Counted from the first letter of the stretch, positions 1-7,529 are shown. The stretch is 11,672 nucleotides of DNA from Phycisphaerae bacterium (GCA_029259995.1 JAJDEC010000401.1:1-11672), one strand, 5' to 3'. Numbers and translations: made by a program. The notes: generated from the letters alone by a model not told the origin.

Positions 1-1
1 A

Positions 2-586
2 GTCCTGATCGTCGCCGGTCAGACCGGATCCACGGGCGACACGAGTTCGGTTGTTTACCGACTCGATCCCGTGACGCCCCAGCTGACGCCGCTGGACGTT
101 GTCCCCAATCGCCCGGACGGCATCTCCGATCATGAGATCGCACGCAATGGCCGATACGTCATCATTTTCGGCGGCGAACAGGAAGTCTCGGGGGTTGATA
201 CCGAGCTGAATTACGCCGCCATCTTCGACACCGACGCCGACACGTGGATCGCCAACGGCACAATGAACAACGTCCATGACGATTTCACGTCGGTCCCCAT
301 ATCGGCGTGCGAATTGCTCCTCATCGACGGCGGCGTTCCGCTTCTGGGGCAGGAAGCCCCCTCGTCGGCGGCCGAGATTTTCACGCTGACGATTCCCGAC
401 GGCTGCCAATTGGGCGACATCAACAACGACGGCTTCGTCGACACGCTCGACGCCGACGACCTGTCGAGCCTGCTCGTCGATCGACCGCGAAATCCGGACC
501 ATATTCTCTACGCCGACTTGAACGACGACGGCTTTGAGGACGGTTTCGATCTCGCGGAATTCGTCGTCGCCCTCCTGCTGAATTAA
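2..586 (+). CDS. Kelch-repeat protein with C-terminal dockerin-type domain (3' part)
   Basis: The open frame enters from the left edge, so the N-terminus is missing; the GTG at 71 is internal, because coding sequence with the same character runs upstream to base 2. The visible part holds degenerate kelch-type blades: VLIVAGQTG, then RYVIIFGGEQ followed by YAAIFDTDADTW, then CELLLIDGG followed by SAAEIF. The last 60 residues hold two calcium-loop repeats of dockerin type I, GDINNDGFVDTLDADDL and ADLNDDGFEDGFDLAEF, and then the stop. Kelch propellers are usually binding or structural modules. In planctomycetes such dockerin-like ends are common on large secreted proteins and are not linked to cellulosomes. 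The protein is therefore probably exported, with the EF-hand pair binding calcium or mediating attachment; that role is inferred. Family placement is fairly sure, function is not. Confidence 0.8.
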   Translation, partial: VLIVAGQTGSTGDTSSVVYRLDPVTPQLTPLDVVPNRPDGISDHEIARNGRYVIIFGGEQEVSGVDTELNYAAIFDTDADTWIANGTMNNVHDDFTSVPISACELLLIDGGVPLLGQEAPSSAAEIFTLTIPDGCQLGDINNDGFVDTLDADDLSSLLVDRPRNPDHILYADLNDDGFEDGFDLAEFVVALLLN

Positions 587-701
587 CGATTGCATAGGTC
601 ACGCTCGACCGGAATTCACTCCTGGGCCCCACTATGATTCAATTGTTCCGGCGAGAGATGTCGCTGGGTCCGCGTAGACTAGGCAATCAGAGGAGCCCTT
701 C

Positions 702-1181
702 ATGTCCTGGAAAAGAAACATACTCAAGACGGATCAAAGAGACGCTGTCGTGAAGGCGATGCAGCCGGTCCTGTACGACTTCATTGATTTGTCTCTTCAA
801 TTGAAGCAGGCGCACTGGTGCGTCAAGGGCGCCGGATTCCTGCCCGTTCACGAGCAACTCGATGACATCGTCGAGTCTGCACGCAAGGCCAGCGACGAGA
901 TCGCGGAGCGCATCGTGATGCTCGGCGTCGCGCCGCAGGGACATATTCAAACGACGGCGACGGCGACGCGTCTTGAGAAGTACCCGGACACGTTCGTCAA
1001 TGTCGACAAGACGCTGACACTGATCGCCGACCGATTGGACAAGACAATCCAGGGCCTTCGAACCGCCATCGCCGCAGTGGGCGAACCGGATCCGATCACC
1101 GAAGACCTGCTCATCGGTATTTCGGCCGACCTAGAGAAGCATCTGTGGTTCGTCCAGGCGCATGAAGGGGAAGCGCGATAG
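702..1181 (+). CDS. dps: Dps/ferritin-like DNA-protection protein
   Basis: A 159-residue protein of the Dps (ferritin-like) family, which forms dodecameric shells in the cytoplasm, oxidises Fe(II) with peroxide, stores the ferric core and so limits Fenton damage to DNA. The diagnostic stretch is intact: QAHW followed by FLPVHEQLDD and then SDEIAERI. The expected ferroxidase ligands fall at His38, His50, Asp54, Asp65 and Glu69, with the same spacing as E. coli H51, H63, D67, D78 and E82. Length is normal for the family. The N-terminus (SWKRNILKTDQR) carries only a few basic residues, so strong DNA binding through a Lys-rich tail is not obvious. The ATG is supported by AGGAG at 691-695, six bases upstream. 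A TAGACT hexamer at 675-680 could be a -10, but no matching -35 is visible, and no OxyR- or Fur-type site was recognised. It is flanked by unrelated genes and looks monocistronic. Confidence 0.95.
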   Translation: MSWKRNILKTDQRDAVVKAMQPVLYDFIDLSLQLKQAHWCVKGAGFLPVHEQLDDIVESARKASDEIAERIVMLGVAPQGHIQTTATATRLEKYPDTFVNVDKTLTLIADRLDKTIQGLRTAIAAVGEPDPITEDLLIGISADLEKHLWFVQAHEGEAR

Positions 1182-1213
1182 GGCGCGGCGTTGGAAATGA
1201 TCACCCAGGTGCA

Positions 1214-1248
1214 TGCATTGATTATCGCGAATGCACGGCCACCGTTTT
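1214..1248 (+). terminator. Possible weak terminator after dps
   Basis: Arms TGCATT (1214-1219) and AATGCA (1230-1235) form a perfect 6-bp stem with a 10-base loop. A second small stem, ACGG/CCGT, runs directly into TTTT at 1245-1248. The stem is AT-rich and the T-run is short, so intrinsic termination would be weak. Position between two genes on the same strand is the main support. Confidence 0.3.
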
Positions 1249-1274
1249 ACAGACGCTGACGCTGACGCGCAACA

Positions 1275-1667
1275 ATGACGAACGCGGCTTCCAACATTCG
1301 TGCGCCTCGCCGATTCGTCGTGCTGCATCACGTTCATCCGATGGAACCCGCCCATTTCGACTTGATGATTGAAGACGGGGACGAATTGGCCACGTGGCGC
1401 GTTGAATCCGCGCCCGAATCGGCGTCGCGCGACCAATCGATCGCGTGTGTGCGCGTCGCCGATCATCGCATCGCCTATCTCGATTACGAAGGCCCCATTT
1501 CGAACGATCGCGGACACGTCACGCGACACGACAGCGGCGCGTGCGTTGTCAGCGATCTGGATTCATCATCCATTCGGATTCGATTTGATGGAACGCGGCT
1601 TGTTGGCGATTGGCTGCTCGAATCGGACGACGGATCGCCGGATCAATGGCGATTGTTGCTCGCCTGA
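1275..1667 (+). CDS. Stand-alone LigD 3'-phosphoesterase-like protein
   Basis: A 130-residue protein resembling the 3'-phosphoesterase module of bacterial DNA ligase D, which trims 3'-phosphates or 3'-ribonucleotides during end joining. The core RFVVLHHVHP...AHFDLMIEDGDELATWRV matches the family pattern around its metal-binding histidines. His19 or His21, His27 and Asp29 fit the first cluster, and His64 with Tyr68, in HRIAYLDYEGPIS, fits the second. The position of the arginine in the canonical HxDxR motif is Met31, as in HxDxM variants I associate with planctomycetes; this may alter catalysis. There is no polymerase or ligase domain, and no Ku or ligase gene in the window, so a role in end joining is only inferred. 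The start is the first ATG before the conserved core, with no good Shine-Dalgarno sequence. Its last 25 bases overlap the 3' end of the opposing gene. Confidence 0.8.
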   Translation: MTNAASNIRAPRRFVVLHHVHPMEPAHFDLMIEDGDELATWRVESAPESASRDQSIACVRVADHRIAYLDYEGPISNDRGHVTRHDSGACVVSDLDSSSIRIRFDGTRLVGDWLLESDDGSPDQWRLLLA

Positions 1668-2368
1668 CGCTCGAGCGGCTTGATCTGCAGCGCAAGCACG
1701 CCGTCGCCGACTTTCACATCCGTCACTTCGTAGTCCACGCCGCCGTTTCGCCACCAGCCCTGGGCGCCGACGCGAATGCCGTCAGCGAGACTGCCGACGA
1801 TCGTCGGGCTGCCGGGCCACGCCTCCTCACGATCCAGCTCGACGTACCCATCGATGTCCAGCGCGCCGAGCAAATTGGGCACGGGCATCGATCCACATCG
1901 CAAGCCGACGAGCCGCAATACGATCTGACCGTCTTCGAACGTCGGCGCGATGTCCGCCGACACGATGGTATCGCGATCGGCAAACCGATACTTGGCAGCG
2001 AATCTCACGCGACCGTCGCCGATGGCGACGAATGGATCCGTGACGACAGGCGGCACGACTTCGTCGATGCGCGGATAAAGGTCATAACGCATTGCAAGCC
2101 ACTCGTTGACATACTTTTCGTAGATATTGTATTTGAACGGCCGACCGTCGAGGAGTTCGCGCGTGAATGCCTGTTCGGCTTCGACAAGCCGATTTCGAAT
2201 GATCTGTCGTTCAACACGATCCGTGGGAACCGGCTCCGGCGCATACCAGCCGGGCGTTCGAATCAGGCCCCAAACGAGTAACAGCGAAAGAAAAACGATG
2301 CCCCCGAAGACGCCGAGCACGATACGAAGCCACTTTCGACGATGTTGGGTGCGGGATTCAGAGTTCAT
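1643..2368 (-). CDS. Membrane-anchored protein of unknown function
   Basis: A 241-residue protein with a basic N-terminus (RTQHRRKW), one hydrophobic helix at about residues 14-36 and the remaining 200 residues predicted outside the cytoplasm. I do not recognise a named family with confidence. The middle has the flavour of lipid-binding-like folds anchored by one helix, such as Bacillus YpmS/DUF2140: YEKYVNEWL, then VPPVVTDPFVAIGDGRVRF, a strand-rich run with EDGQIVLRL, then VGLRCGSMPVPNLLG. That likeness is by eye only. GAGG lies a few bases before the ATG on the minus strand. A TTGACA on that strand (2434 down to 2429) could be a -35, but the -10 at the right distance (TGTGCT) is poor. It is divergent from the ABC exporter operon and convergent with the phosphoesterase gene. 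The opposite frame across it is Arg/Asp/His-rich and looks like an antisense shadow. Confidence 0.8.
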   Translation of the reverse strand: MNSESRTQHRRKWLRIVLGVFGGIVFLSLLLVWGLIRTPGWYAPEPVPTDRVERQIIRNRLVEAEQAFTRELLDGRPFKYNIYEKYVNEWLAMRYDLYPRIDEVVPPVVTDPFVAIGDGRVRFAAKYRFADRDTIVSADIAPTFEDGQIVLRLVGLRCGSMPVPNLLGALDIDGYVELDREEAWPGSPTIVGSLADGIRVGAQGWWRNGGVDYEVTDVKVGDGVLALQIKPLERQASNNRH

Positions 2369-2480
2369 TTCGCCTCAATTGCGTCACAGTCCATAAGAAT
2401 CAGACAGCACACTCGGCGTGAAACCGAATGTCAAGTTCCCCGTAAGACGAATGGACGAGGCGCCTGGTTCGTATTACACA

Positions 2481-2510
2481 TTGACCACCGCGAGGCATGA
2501 CTCATAGAAT
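2481..2510 (+). promoter_or_regulatory. Sigma-70-type promoter of the ABC exporter operon
   Basis: TTGACC at 2481-2486 and TAGAAT at 2505-2510 are separated by 18 bases. It is the best -35/-10 pair in the window and sits in the divergent spacer about 60 bases before the first operon gene. Both hexamers have five of six consensus bases. Confidence 0.65.
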
Positions 2511-2567
2511 CCATCAGCCGCCCCCGGCGGCGACGGGCAGCACGTTTCTTCCTTCGGACATGTTCAC

Positions 2568-3485
2568 ATGACGCATCGCATCTGGGGAATCACGATCACG
2601 ATCGCCTGGCTCATCATGCTGGGTTTTCTGTTCAAGCGCGATGTGATTCCCTTCTGGATGGCGCAGGAGCCGCCTGCGGATTCGATTCCGGACGGCAATT
2701 TCCAGACGGCCATTTTCAAGGAAGGCGGCGGCCGCATCGGTACATCCTTTGTGACGACGGTCAGCCTTGCGGAAATGACGACGGTTCAAGGTATGACGAT
2801 TCTGGACGTGTCAGGCATCGTGCCGATGATGAACCAGATCCGCCTCGAATCGACACTCACGTACAATGCCGAGGATGCGCTGGACGAATTCAAGTTTCTG
2901 TTGGATGCCCAAGGCACGTCGGCCCAAATCGCGGGTGAACGCTACGACAAGGAATTCGCCTGCATCGCGCAGTTCGGCGCCATCAAACGCCAGATTTCGC
3001 TCGATGCCCGGTTAACAGCCTACCTGTCCGATACGTTAAGACCTTTCACACTGCTCAAGGGGCTCGAAGTAGGTCAATCCTGGCGCATGCGCATCCTCGA
3101 TCCGATCGCACTCCTGCAGAGCCAGGACGCCCGATTCGACGTCCGCCTCGTTCGCGTGACCAAACGGGAGCCGATCAAGCATCGCGGGGAACAAGTGGAG
3201 TGCTTCCGCGTCGAGACGGAGCAGACTGTGGCGTGGGCCGATGATTCCGGCCGCGTACTCCGACAGGAAGTCATGATGCCCTTCCTCGGCAAGTGGATCA
3301 TGCTCGATGAGCCTTACGACGATCGGGCTCGACAGGATGCCAGACGCGCCCTGCAAGAAGCCCGCGAATCGGATAGCAACGCATTACGCGAGACAGCCGC
3401 CCGGCTGCTTGGCGAAGCCAGAGAAGTCCTGCCCGAACCCGGATTGCTGCAACGCAGAAAGTCGAGATCCCGCGCCCCCGAATAA
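2568..3485 (+). CDS. Membrane-anchored protein, first gene of ABC exporter operon
   Basis: A 305-residue protein of unknown function. One transmembrane helix at about residues 5-22 (IWGITITIAWLIMLGFLF) anchors a domain predicted outside the cytoplasm. The middle is strand-rich and mixes polar and hydrophobic segments (GLEVGQSWRMRILDPI, VECFRVETEQTVAWADDSG, GRVLRQEVMMPFLGKW). This recalls periplasmic beta-rich folds, but no family can be named. The last 50 residues are charged and helical (ARQDARRALQEARESDSNALR) and end in a basic tail. It begins just after a good promoter and ends 7 bases before the ATPase gene, so it is very probably co-transcribed with the exporter and may be an accessory or substrate-handling subunit; that is an inference from context. 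The ATG at 2568 has only a weak Shine-Dalgarno (CGGA). An overlapping ATG at 2560 is in another frame and stops after three codons. Confidence 0.85.
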   Translation: MTHRIWGITITIAWLIMLGFLFKRDVIPFWMAQEPPADSIPDGNFQTAIFKEGGGRIGTSFVTTVSLAEMTTVQGMTILDVSGIVPMMNQIRLESTLTYNAEDALDEFKFLLDAQGTSAQIAGERYDKEFACIAQFGAIKRQISLDARLTAYLSDTLRPFTLLKGLEVGQSWRMRILDPIALLQSQDARFDVRLVRVTKREPIKHRGEQVECFRVETEQTVAWADDSGRVLRQEVMMPFLGKWIMLDEPYDDRARQDARRALQEARESDSNALRETAARLLGEAREVLPEPGLLQRRKSRSRAPE

Positions 3486-3492
3486 CAGACGC

Positions 3493-4254
3493 ATGGCCAT
3501 TCAAATCGAAAATGTCACGAAGTGCTTCGGCCGACTGCGCGCCGTCGATGGAATCTCCCTCAACGTCAAGCGCGGTGAGCTCTTCGCCTTTCTCGGCCCC
3601 AACGGCGCCGGCAAGACGACGACCATCAAAATGATGACGGGCTTGCTCACGCCCGACGCGGGAACGATCACCATCTGTGGTCATCCCATGGCGACGGACA
3701 GCCAGATCGCGAAATCCCGAATCGCATTTGTACCGGATCAGCCGTTCCTCTATGGAAAATTGACGGCCCGCGAATTCATGCGCTTCGTCGGCGAGATGTA
3801 CGGAATCGACAAGTCCGAACTGCCCGGCCGCATGCAACACTACATGGATCAGCTCGCTGTCAGCGGATACGCCGATCAGCTCGCGGAAGGCTATTCCCAT
3901 GGCATGAAGCAGCGTGTCGTACTCGCGGCCGCGCTGCTTCACGAGCCCGACGTCCTCGTCGTCGACGAGCCCATGGTCGGTCTCGACCCGCGCACGGCCC
4001 GTAAAGTCAAGGACATCTTTCGCGAATGGGCGAACGCCGGACGAACTGTCTTCATGTCGACGCACACGCTGGAAGTTGCCGAGGCGATCGCCGATCGCAT
4101 CGCCATCATTAATCACGGTCGAATTGTCGCCTGCGGAACCTTGGCGCAATTGAAAGAAAAGGCCGCACACGAACACAGGCTGGAAGACATCTTCCTCGAA
4201 TTGACGGATCCGGAAGATCCTCCCGAAATGGAAGAGACTGTCCTGACAAGCTGA
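3493..4254 (+). CDS. ABC transporter ATP-binding protein
   Basis: A 253-residue nucleotide-binding subunit that would power the permease encoded next to it. All family motifs are present: Walker A GPNGAGKTT (35-43), Q-loop Gln83 in VPDQPFLY, signature YSHGMKQ (134-140), Walker B LVVDEP (155-160), D-loop GLD (163-165) and the switch His191 in STHT. The signature has SHGMKQ in place of LSGGQ, common in ABC-2-type exporter ATPases of the CcmA/YhaQ kind. The C-terminal tail HRLEDIFLELTD is also typical of that group. The frame is open upstream, but the true start is the ATG at 3493 (MAIQIENVTK): it gives the normal family N-terminus and lies 7 bases after the previous stop. No clear Shine-Dalgarno is visible, so translational coupling is likely. 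The substrate cannot be told from sequence. Confidence 0.95.
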   Translation: MAIQIENVTKCFGRLRAVDGISLNVKRGELFAFLGPNGAGKTTTIKMMTGLLTPDAGTITICGHPMATDSQIAKSRIAFVPDQPFLYGKLTAREFMRFVGEMYGIDKSELPGRMQHYMDQLAVSGYADQLAEGYSHGMKQRVVLAAALLHEPDVLVVDEPMVGLDPRTARKVKDIFREWANAGRTVFMSTHTLEVAEAIADRIAIINHGRIVACGTLAQLKEKAAHEHRLEDIFLELTDPEDPPEMEETVLTS

Positions 4255-4261
4255 AGGCATT

Positions 4262-6007
4262 TTGCCGCAACGAGAGCACGAATCCTTGACCGCCATTGAC
4301 GCAAAGACCCTTGTTCCCGCGACGACCAGGACAGAGCCGACGTTCTGGCTGCTGTTGCGCCTCAAGCTGACGATTCTGCGCAATCGCATGCGGCAATTGA
4401 CCGATCAGACGCCGCTGCAACTGCTGATGGTGCTCGGTTTTCTCGCCACGATCTGGCTCGGTCTCTATCTGATCTTCGACCAGGTCCTGCGATTCATTCG
4501 CCAATACGAAAAAGAAGCGATCATCGCGCTGCCCTACGTGTTCCATCTTTTCTTCTTCTCGATGACGATCCTGCTTGGCTTTTCGACCGCCGTCCTCGTC
4601 TACGGCAGCCTCTTTGCGCGCGAAGAGCCGGCGTTTCTCCTGACGACGCCCAACAAGCCGCGCAACATTGTCGCCGTCATGTACGTCGAGGCGCTTTTCT
4701 TCTCCAGCTGGTCGCTGATCCTGCTGGGCGTACCCCTGATGGTCGCGATCGGCAGCGTTCAGGGCCTGCCCTGGCATTTCTATCTGACGTTTATCGGCGC
4801 GTTTCTCGGATTTGTCCCCATCCCCGGCGCCATCGGCCTGGTGATCGCCCTGCTCGTCGCGTTGTACCTGCCGCGTGTCGCGAAGCGCTCGTTGATGTAC
4901 GCAGCGGGTTTTCTCATTCTGGTCGTCTTGATCATCTGGGCGCGGCTTTGGGTCATCTCGTCGACGGAAAACATAACGCGCCAATGGGTCCATGAACTGC
5001 TCGGCGAACTCAGCTATGTGAAGTCCGTCCTGCTGCCGTCGGCATGGGTATCCAAGTCGATCCAGATGTCGATTCAGGACAATTCAGCCGACGCCATGTT
5101 CTATCTCGGCATGACGATTCTGACGGGCCTGTGCATGAGCCATTGGGCCATTTCGCTCGTGGCGTACAAATTGAAACCGGCCTTCGGAAGGGCCCACTCT
5201 GCACCGACGCACACGCGCAACTATACGGGCTGGGCCTCGCGATTCGTCACGGCGATCGCATTCTTCTACCTGTCGCGACGCATGCGCGCCGTCATCCTCA
5301 AGGATGTCCGCCATTTCCTGCGTGATCCCGTCCAATGGTCACAGCTCGCGATCCTCTTTGGACTCCTGTCGCTTTACCTGTTCTATTTGCCCCGAAGCCG
5401 GCCGGATGGGTTCACGCTCCAATGGCAGGCGTTGATCTGCTTCATGAACTTCGTCGCGATCACATTGATCCTCTCCACGTTTACCAGTCGATTCGTTTTC
5501 CCGATGGTCTCGCTCGAAGGCAAACAAATCTGGCTCGCGGGCCTTTGGCCCCTGACGCGCAATCAAGTCATGTGGGCAAAGTTTCTCTATGCCCTGACAG
5601 TGACCGCGTGCGCTGCAATTCCCGTGACCTACTTATCCGTCCGCGCCGTCGAGCTTTCGTGGGCGATGGGCCTTGCGCAACTTGGGGCGACGTTTGGCTG
5701 CTGCATCGGCTTGTGCGGCCTCGCCATCGGCATGGGCGCGCGCTGGCCGAACTACAAGGAACCCACGGCCAGTCGAATCTCCTCCGGTCTCGGCGGAACG
5801 ATCAATCTGATTGCCAGCGTCGCGCTCGTCGCATCCAACGGCACACTCTTCGCTTTCACATGCCTCTATTCCCTGAACGAGCGACAATTGGTCGGCCTGG
5901 AATGGCACTCGGCAACCGCGTTGGCGGCGTCCATCGTCATCAGCGTCTCATCCGGCGCATTCTGCATGGCCATTGGGATTCGAAAATTCCGCAAAGAGCA
6001 GTTCTGA
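4262..6007 (+). CDS. ABC exporter permease, about 12 transmembrane helices
   Basis: A hydrophobic protein of up to 581 residues, third gene of the exporter operon. About 12 membrane segments can be read, from LLMVLGFLATIWLGLYLIF near residue 55 to ASIVISVSSGAFCMAIGI near the C-terminus. There is a long polar connection around residues 320-360 that splits it into two six-helix halves. The cytoplasmic motifs FAREEPAFLLTTPNKPRNIV (after the second helix) and KDVRHFLRDPVQW (between the halves) are typical of large bacterial ABC-2-like putative exporters. It would form the membrane channel with the ATPase at 3493-4254. The start is uncertain: there is no nearby ATG. TTG at 4262 follows AAGG at 4255-4258 and leaves a 7-base gap to the previous gene; TTG at 4286, after GAGAG at 4272-4276, is the alternative. 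The substrate is unknown. Confidence 0.9.
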   Translation: MPQREHESLTAIDAKTLVPATTRTEPTFWLLLRLKLTILRNRMRQLTDQTPLQLLMVLGFLATIWLGLYLIFDQVLRFIRQYEKEAIIALPYVFHLFFFSMTILLGFSTAVLVYGSLFAREEPAFLLTTPNKPRNIVAVMYVEALFFSSWSLILLGVPLMVAIGSVQGLPWHFYLTFIGAFLGFVPIPGAIGLVIALLVALYLPRVAKRSLMYAAGFLILVVLIIWARLWVISSTENITRQWVHELLGELSYVKSVLLPSAWVSKSIQMSIQDNSADAMFYLGMTILTGLCMSHWAISLVAYKLKPAFGRAHSAPTHTRNYTGWASRFVTAIAFFYLSRRMRAVILKDVRHFLRDPVQWSQLAILFGLLSLYLFYLPRSRPDGFTLQWQALICFMNFVAITLILSTFTSRFVFPMVSLEGKQIWLAGLWPLTRNQVMWAKFLYALTVTACAAIPVTYLSVRAVELSWAMGLAQLGATFGCCIGLCGLAIGMGARWPNYKEPTASRISSGLGGTINLIASVALVASNGTLFAFTCLYSLNERQLVGLEWHSATALAASIVISVSSGAFCMAIGIRKFRKEQF

Positions 6008-6118
6008 TCGCGCCGCTGGACAGTCGCTTAGCGCACAACTCACGATCTTTCCAACAGCGGCTGAACCGTCATCTTGGCTTCCTCGTACGATTTCCTGTAC
6101 TTTTGAGACATCTCCCGC

Positions 6119-6137
6119 CGACACACTGGACGTGTCG
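6119..6137. other. Small inverted repeat before alr
   Basis: CGACAC (6119-6124) and GTGTCG (6132-6137) form a perfect 6-bp dyad with a 7-base centre, ending 20 bases before the alr start codon. It could be an operator or a leader hairpin. The length is close to what chance allows in GC-rich DNA. Confidence 0.25.
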
Positions 6138-6157
6138 CCGTTCCCCCAGGTGCCAGG

Positions 6158-7306
6158 ATGCGATCCGATCTCATTGCGCAAATCAATACTGACGCACTGA
6201 TCCACAACCTCAACGCGCTGCGGGCGAAGTGCGCCCCCGGCGTACGATTCTGCGCTCCGTTGAAGGCCGACGCCTACGGTCACGGCGTCCGGATCGTCGC
6301 CCCCGCGTTGCAAAATGCCGGCGTGGATTTCGCGATCGTCGCGACCGTCCGCGAAGCGATCGAATTACGTAACATCGGATGGGCCGGCGAAATTCTGCTC
6401 CTTGGGAACGTCCTCGCGATCTCCGAGCCGAGCGAGCAAGCGCGGCGAATCGAAGCGATGACTGAACATCGACTCACGGCGACGATCACGGACTTCACGG
6501 CACTGCAGCGAATCGAGTCCTACCGCCCGCGTCGCCCGATCCCGGTTCATCTCAAGATCGACACGGGCATGGGACGAATGGGCGTCCTGCCGAAGGACGC
6601 CGAACCCCTGGCCGCGGCAATCGCTGCATCGAAAGCAACAGCGTTTCGCGGCGTCTATTCTCATTTCGCGACGGCCGATTTCGAACTGAAAGATCTGGCG
6701 CAAGCGCAACTCGCCGAATTCCACGGCGCCATCGAACGCGTCCGAGGCCACGGCGACAAGGACTTCCTGGCCCATCTCGCCAACAGCGCCGCCACGATCA
6801 CGATGCCCGACGCCCATTTCAACATGGTGCGCCCCGGCATCGCACTCTATGGATACGCCCCCGCCGCCTACATGCGCGCGGATATTGATCTCCGGCCGAT
6901 CCTGCGCCTTGTCTCGCATGTCGTGAGTATCAAGACGCTCCCGGCCGGTCACTGCGTCGGATACGGCCAGACATTCACGACGACGCGCACGTCCAGGATC
7001 GGGATCATCCCCGTCGGCTACTTTGACGGTTTTCTGAGACGACTCTCCAACAATTCGATCGTGGGAACTGCGTTCGGATCCGCACCTGTTGTCGGCCGCA
7101 TCAGCATGGATCAGATGGCCGTCGACCTGACGAATCTTGATGCCATTGAAGTCGGAGCGCAGATATTGCTGATCGACTCGGACCCGATGGCCGAAAACAG
7201 TGTTGAGTCAATTGCGACCCGCCTGGACACGATCTCGTATGAGGTCCCGTGCATGTTGGGGCCGCGAATCGATCGAGTTCAATATTCGGACACTTCGGGC
7301 TGGTGA
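6158..7306 (+). CDS. alr: Alanine racemase
   Basis: A 382-residue PLP-dependent fold-type III enzyme that interconverts L- and D-alanine in the cytoplasm, feeding D-Ala-D-Ala synthesis for peptidoglycan. The N-terminal barrel carries the PLP lysine Lys36 in PLKADAYGHG. Lys133 and Arg140 lie in HLKIDTGMGRMG, matching the carbamylated lysine and carboxylate-binding arginine of the Geobacillus enzyme. The C-terminal domain has the second catalytic base Tyr269 in GYGQTF and the SMDQM loop (Met317-Asp318). Length and motif spacing are normal, so the enzyme should be active. AGGTG at 6148-6152 precedes the ATG. A 150-base spacer separates it from the exporter operon, so it may have its own promoter, although no convincing one was found. 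It fits the finding that planctomycetes make peptidoglycan. Confidence 0.96.
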   Translation: MRSDLIAQINTDALIHNLNALRAKCAPGVRFCAPLKADAYGHGVRIVAPALQNAGVDFAIVATVREAIELRNIGWAGEILLLGNVLAISEPSEQARRIEAMTEHRLTATITDFTALQRIESYRPRRPIPVHLKIDTGMGRMGVLPKDAEPLAAAIAASKATAFRGVYSHFATADFELKDLAQAQLAEFHGAIERVRGHGDKDFLAHLANSAATITMPDAHFNMVRPGIALYGYAPAAYMRADIDLRPILRLVSHVVSIKTLPAGHCVGYGQTFTTTRTSRIGIIPVGYFDGFLRRLSNNSIVGTAFGSAPVVGRISMDQMAVDLTNLDAIEVGAQILLIDSDPMAENSVESIATRLDTISYEVPCMLGPRIDRVQYSDTSGW

Positions 7307-7529
7307 ATCCGAACGTTTCGTCCTATTCTAAACCGCAACATTCCGATAGCCGATGTGTATCACAGTCCGTAGGGCTACGATGGCGTACCCTCGGGGAATT
7401 GGGTAATCAAGTCGCTTTGGCGCGGCTGAATCGTATCGTAGATTTCGGGAACCCAGGCAATTCCGCCCCGACCGCATCGAGGTTCGTGGGCCAGGCCTTC
7501 GAACCGGACGAATCTCAAGGAGTCTTTCG
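7307..7529. other. Intergenic leader with inverted repeats before the lipoprotein trio
   Basis: No gene is seen in these 223 bases. CTACGAT (7375-7381) and ATCGTAG (7435-7441) form a perfect 7-bp dyad enclosing 53 bases. Within it TACCC (7386-7390) pairs with GGGTA (7401-7405). If transcribed this could be a structured leader or small RNA. A weaker stem TTCGGA/TCCGAA (7285-7290 and 7308-7313) spans the alr stop codon and may help end alr transcription. Confidence 0.3.
7416..7444 (+). promoter_or_regulatory. Candidate promoter for the first tiny lipoprotein
   Basis: TTTGGC at 7416-7421 and TAGATT at 7439-7444 are 17 bases apart. The pair resembles those proposed before pepT and the M29 gene (TTTNGC with TAGNNT). 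It overlaps the right arm of the 7-bp dyad in the leader, so folding or protein binding there could affect it. Confidence 0.35.

Noticed and set aside
609..651. CCGGAA/TTCCGG inverted repeat between the kelch gene and dps
   Set aside because: Only 6 bp with a 31-base loop and no T-run; likely chance.
1251..1268. Short tandem GACGCT repeat before the phosphoesterase gene
   Set aside because: About three imperfect units; too short to be a meaningful repeat.
1610..2281. Plus-strand frame of 223 codons opposite the anchored protein
   Set aside because: No signal, helix or motif, while the minus-strand frame has a clean membrane anchor and a Shine-Dalgarno.
3298..4389. Long minus-strand frame of 363 codons opposite the ABC ATPase
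   Set aside because: It covers the ATPase gene with all its motifs, is rich in Arg, Asp and His, and has no domain of its own; an antisense shadow in GC-rich DNA.
4109..4993. Minus-strand frame of 294 codons, highly charged
   Set aside because: Its Asp/Glu/Gln/Arg-rich content is what antisense reading of transmembrane codons gives; the plus strand encodes the permease.
5335..6192. Plus-strand frame of 285 codons overlapping the permease and alr start
   Set aside because: Out of frame with the permease and Arg/His/Pro-rich, with no motif.
7324..7330. TAGAAT on the minus strand pointing into alr
   Set aside because: No -35 at a workable distance and no minus-strand gene downstream.
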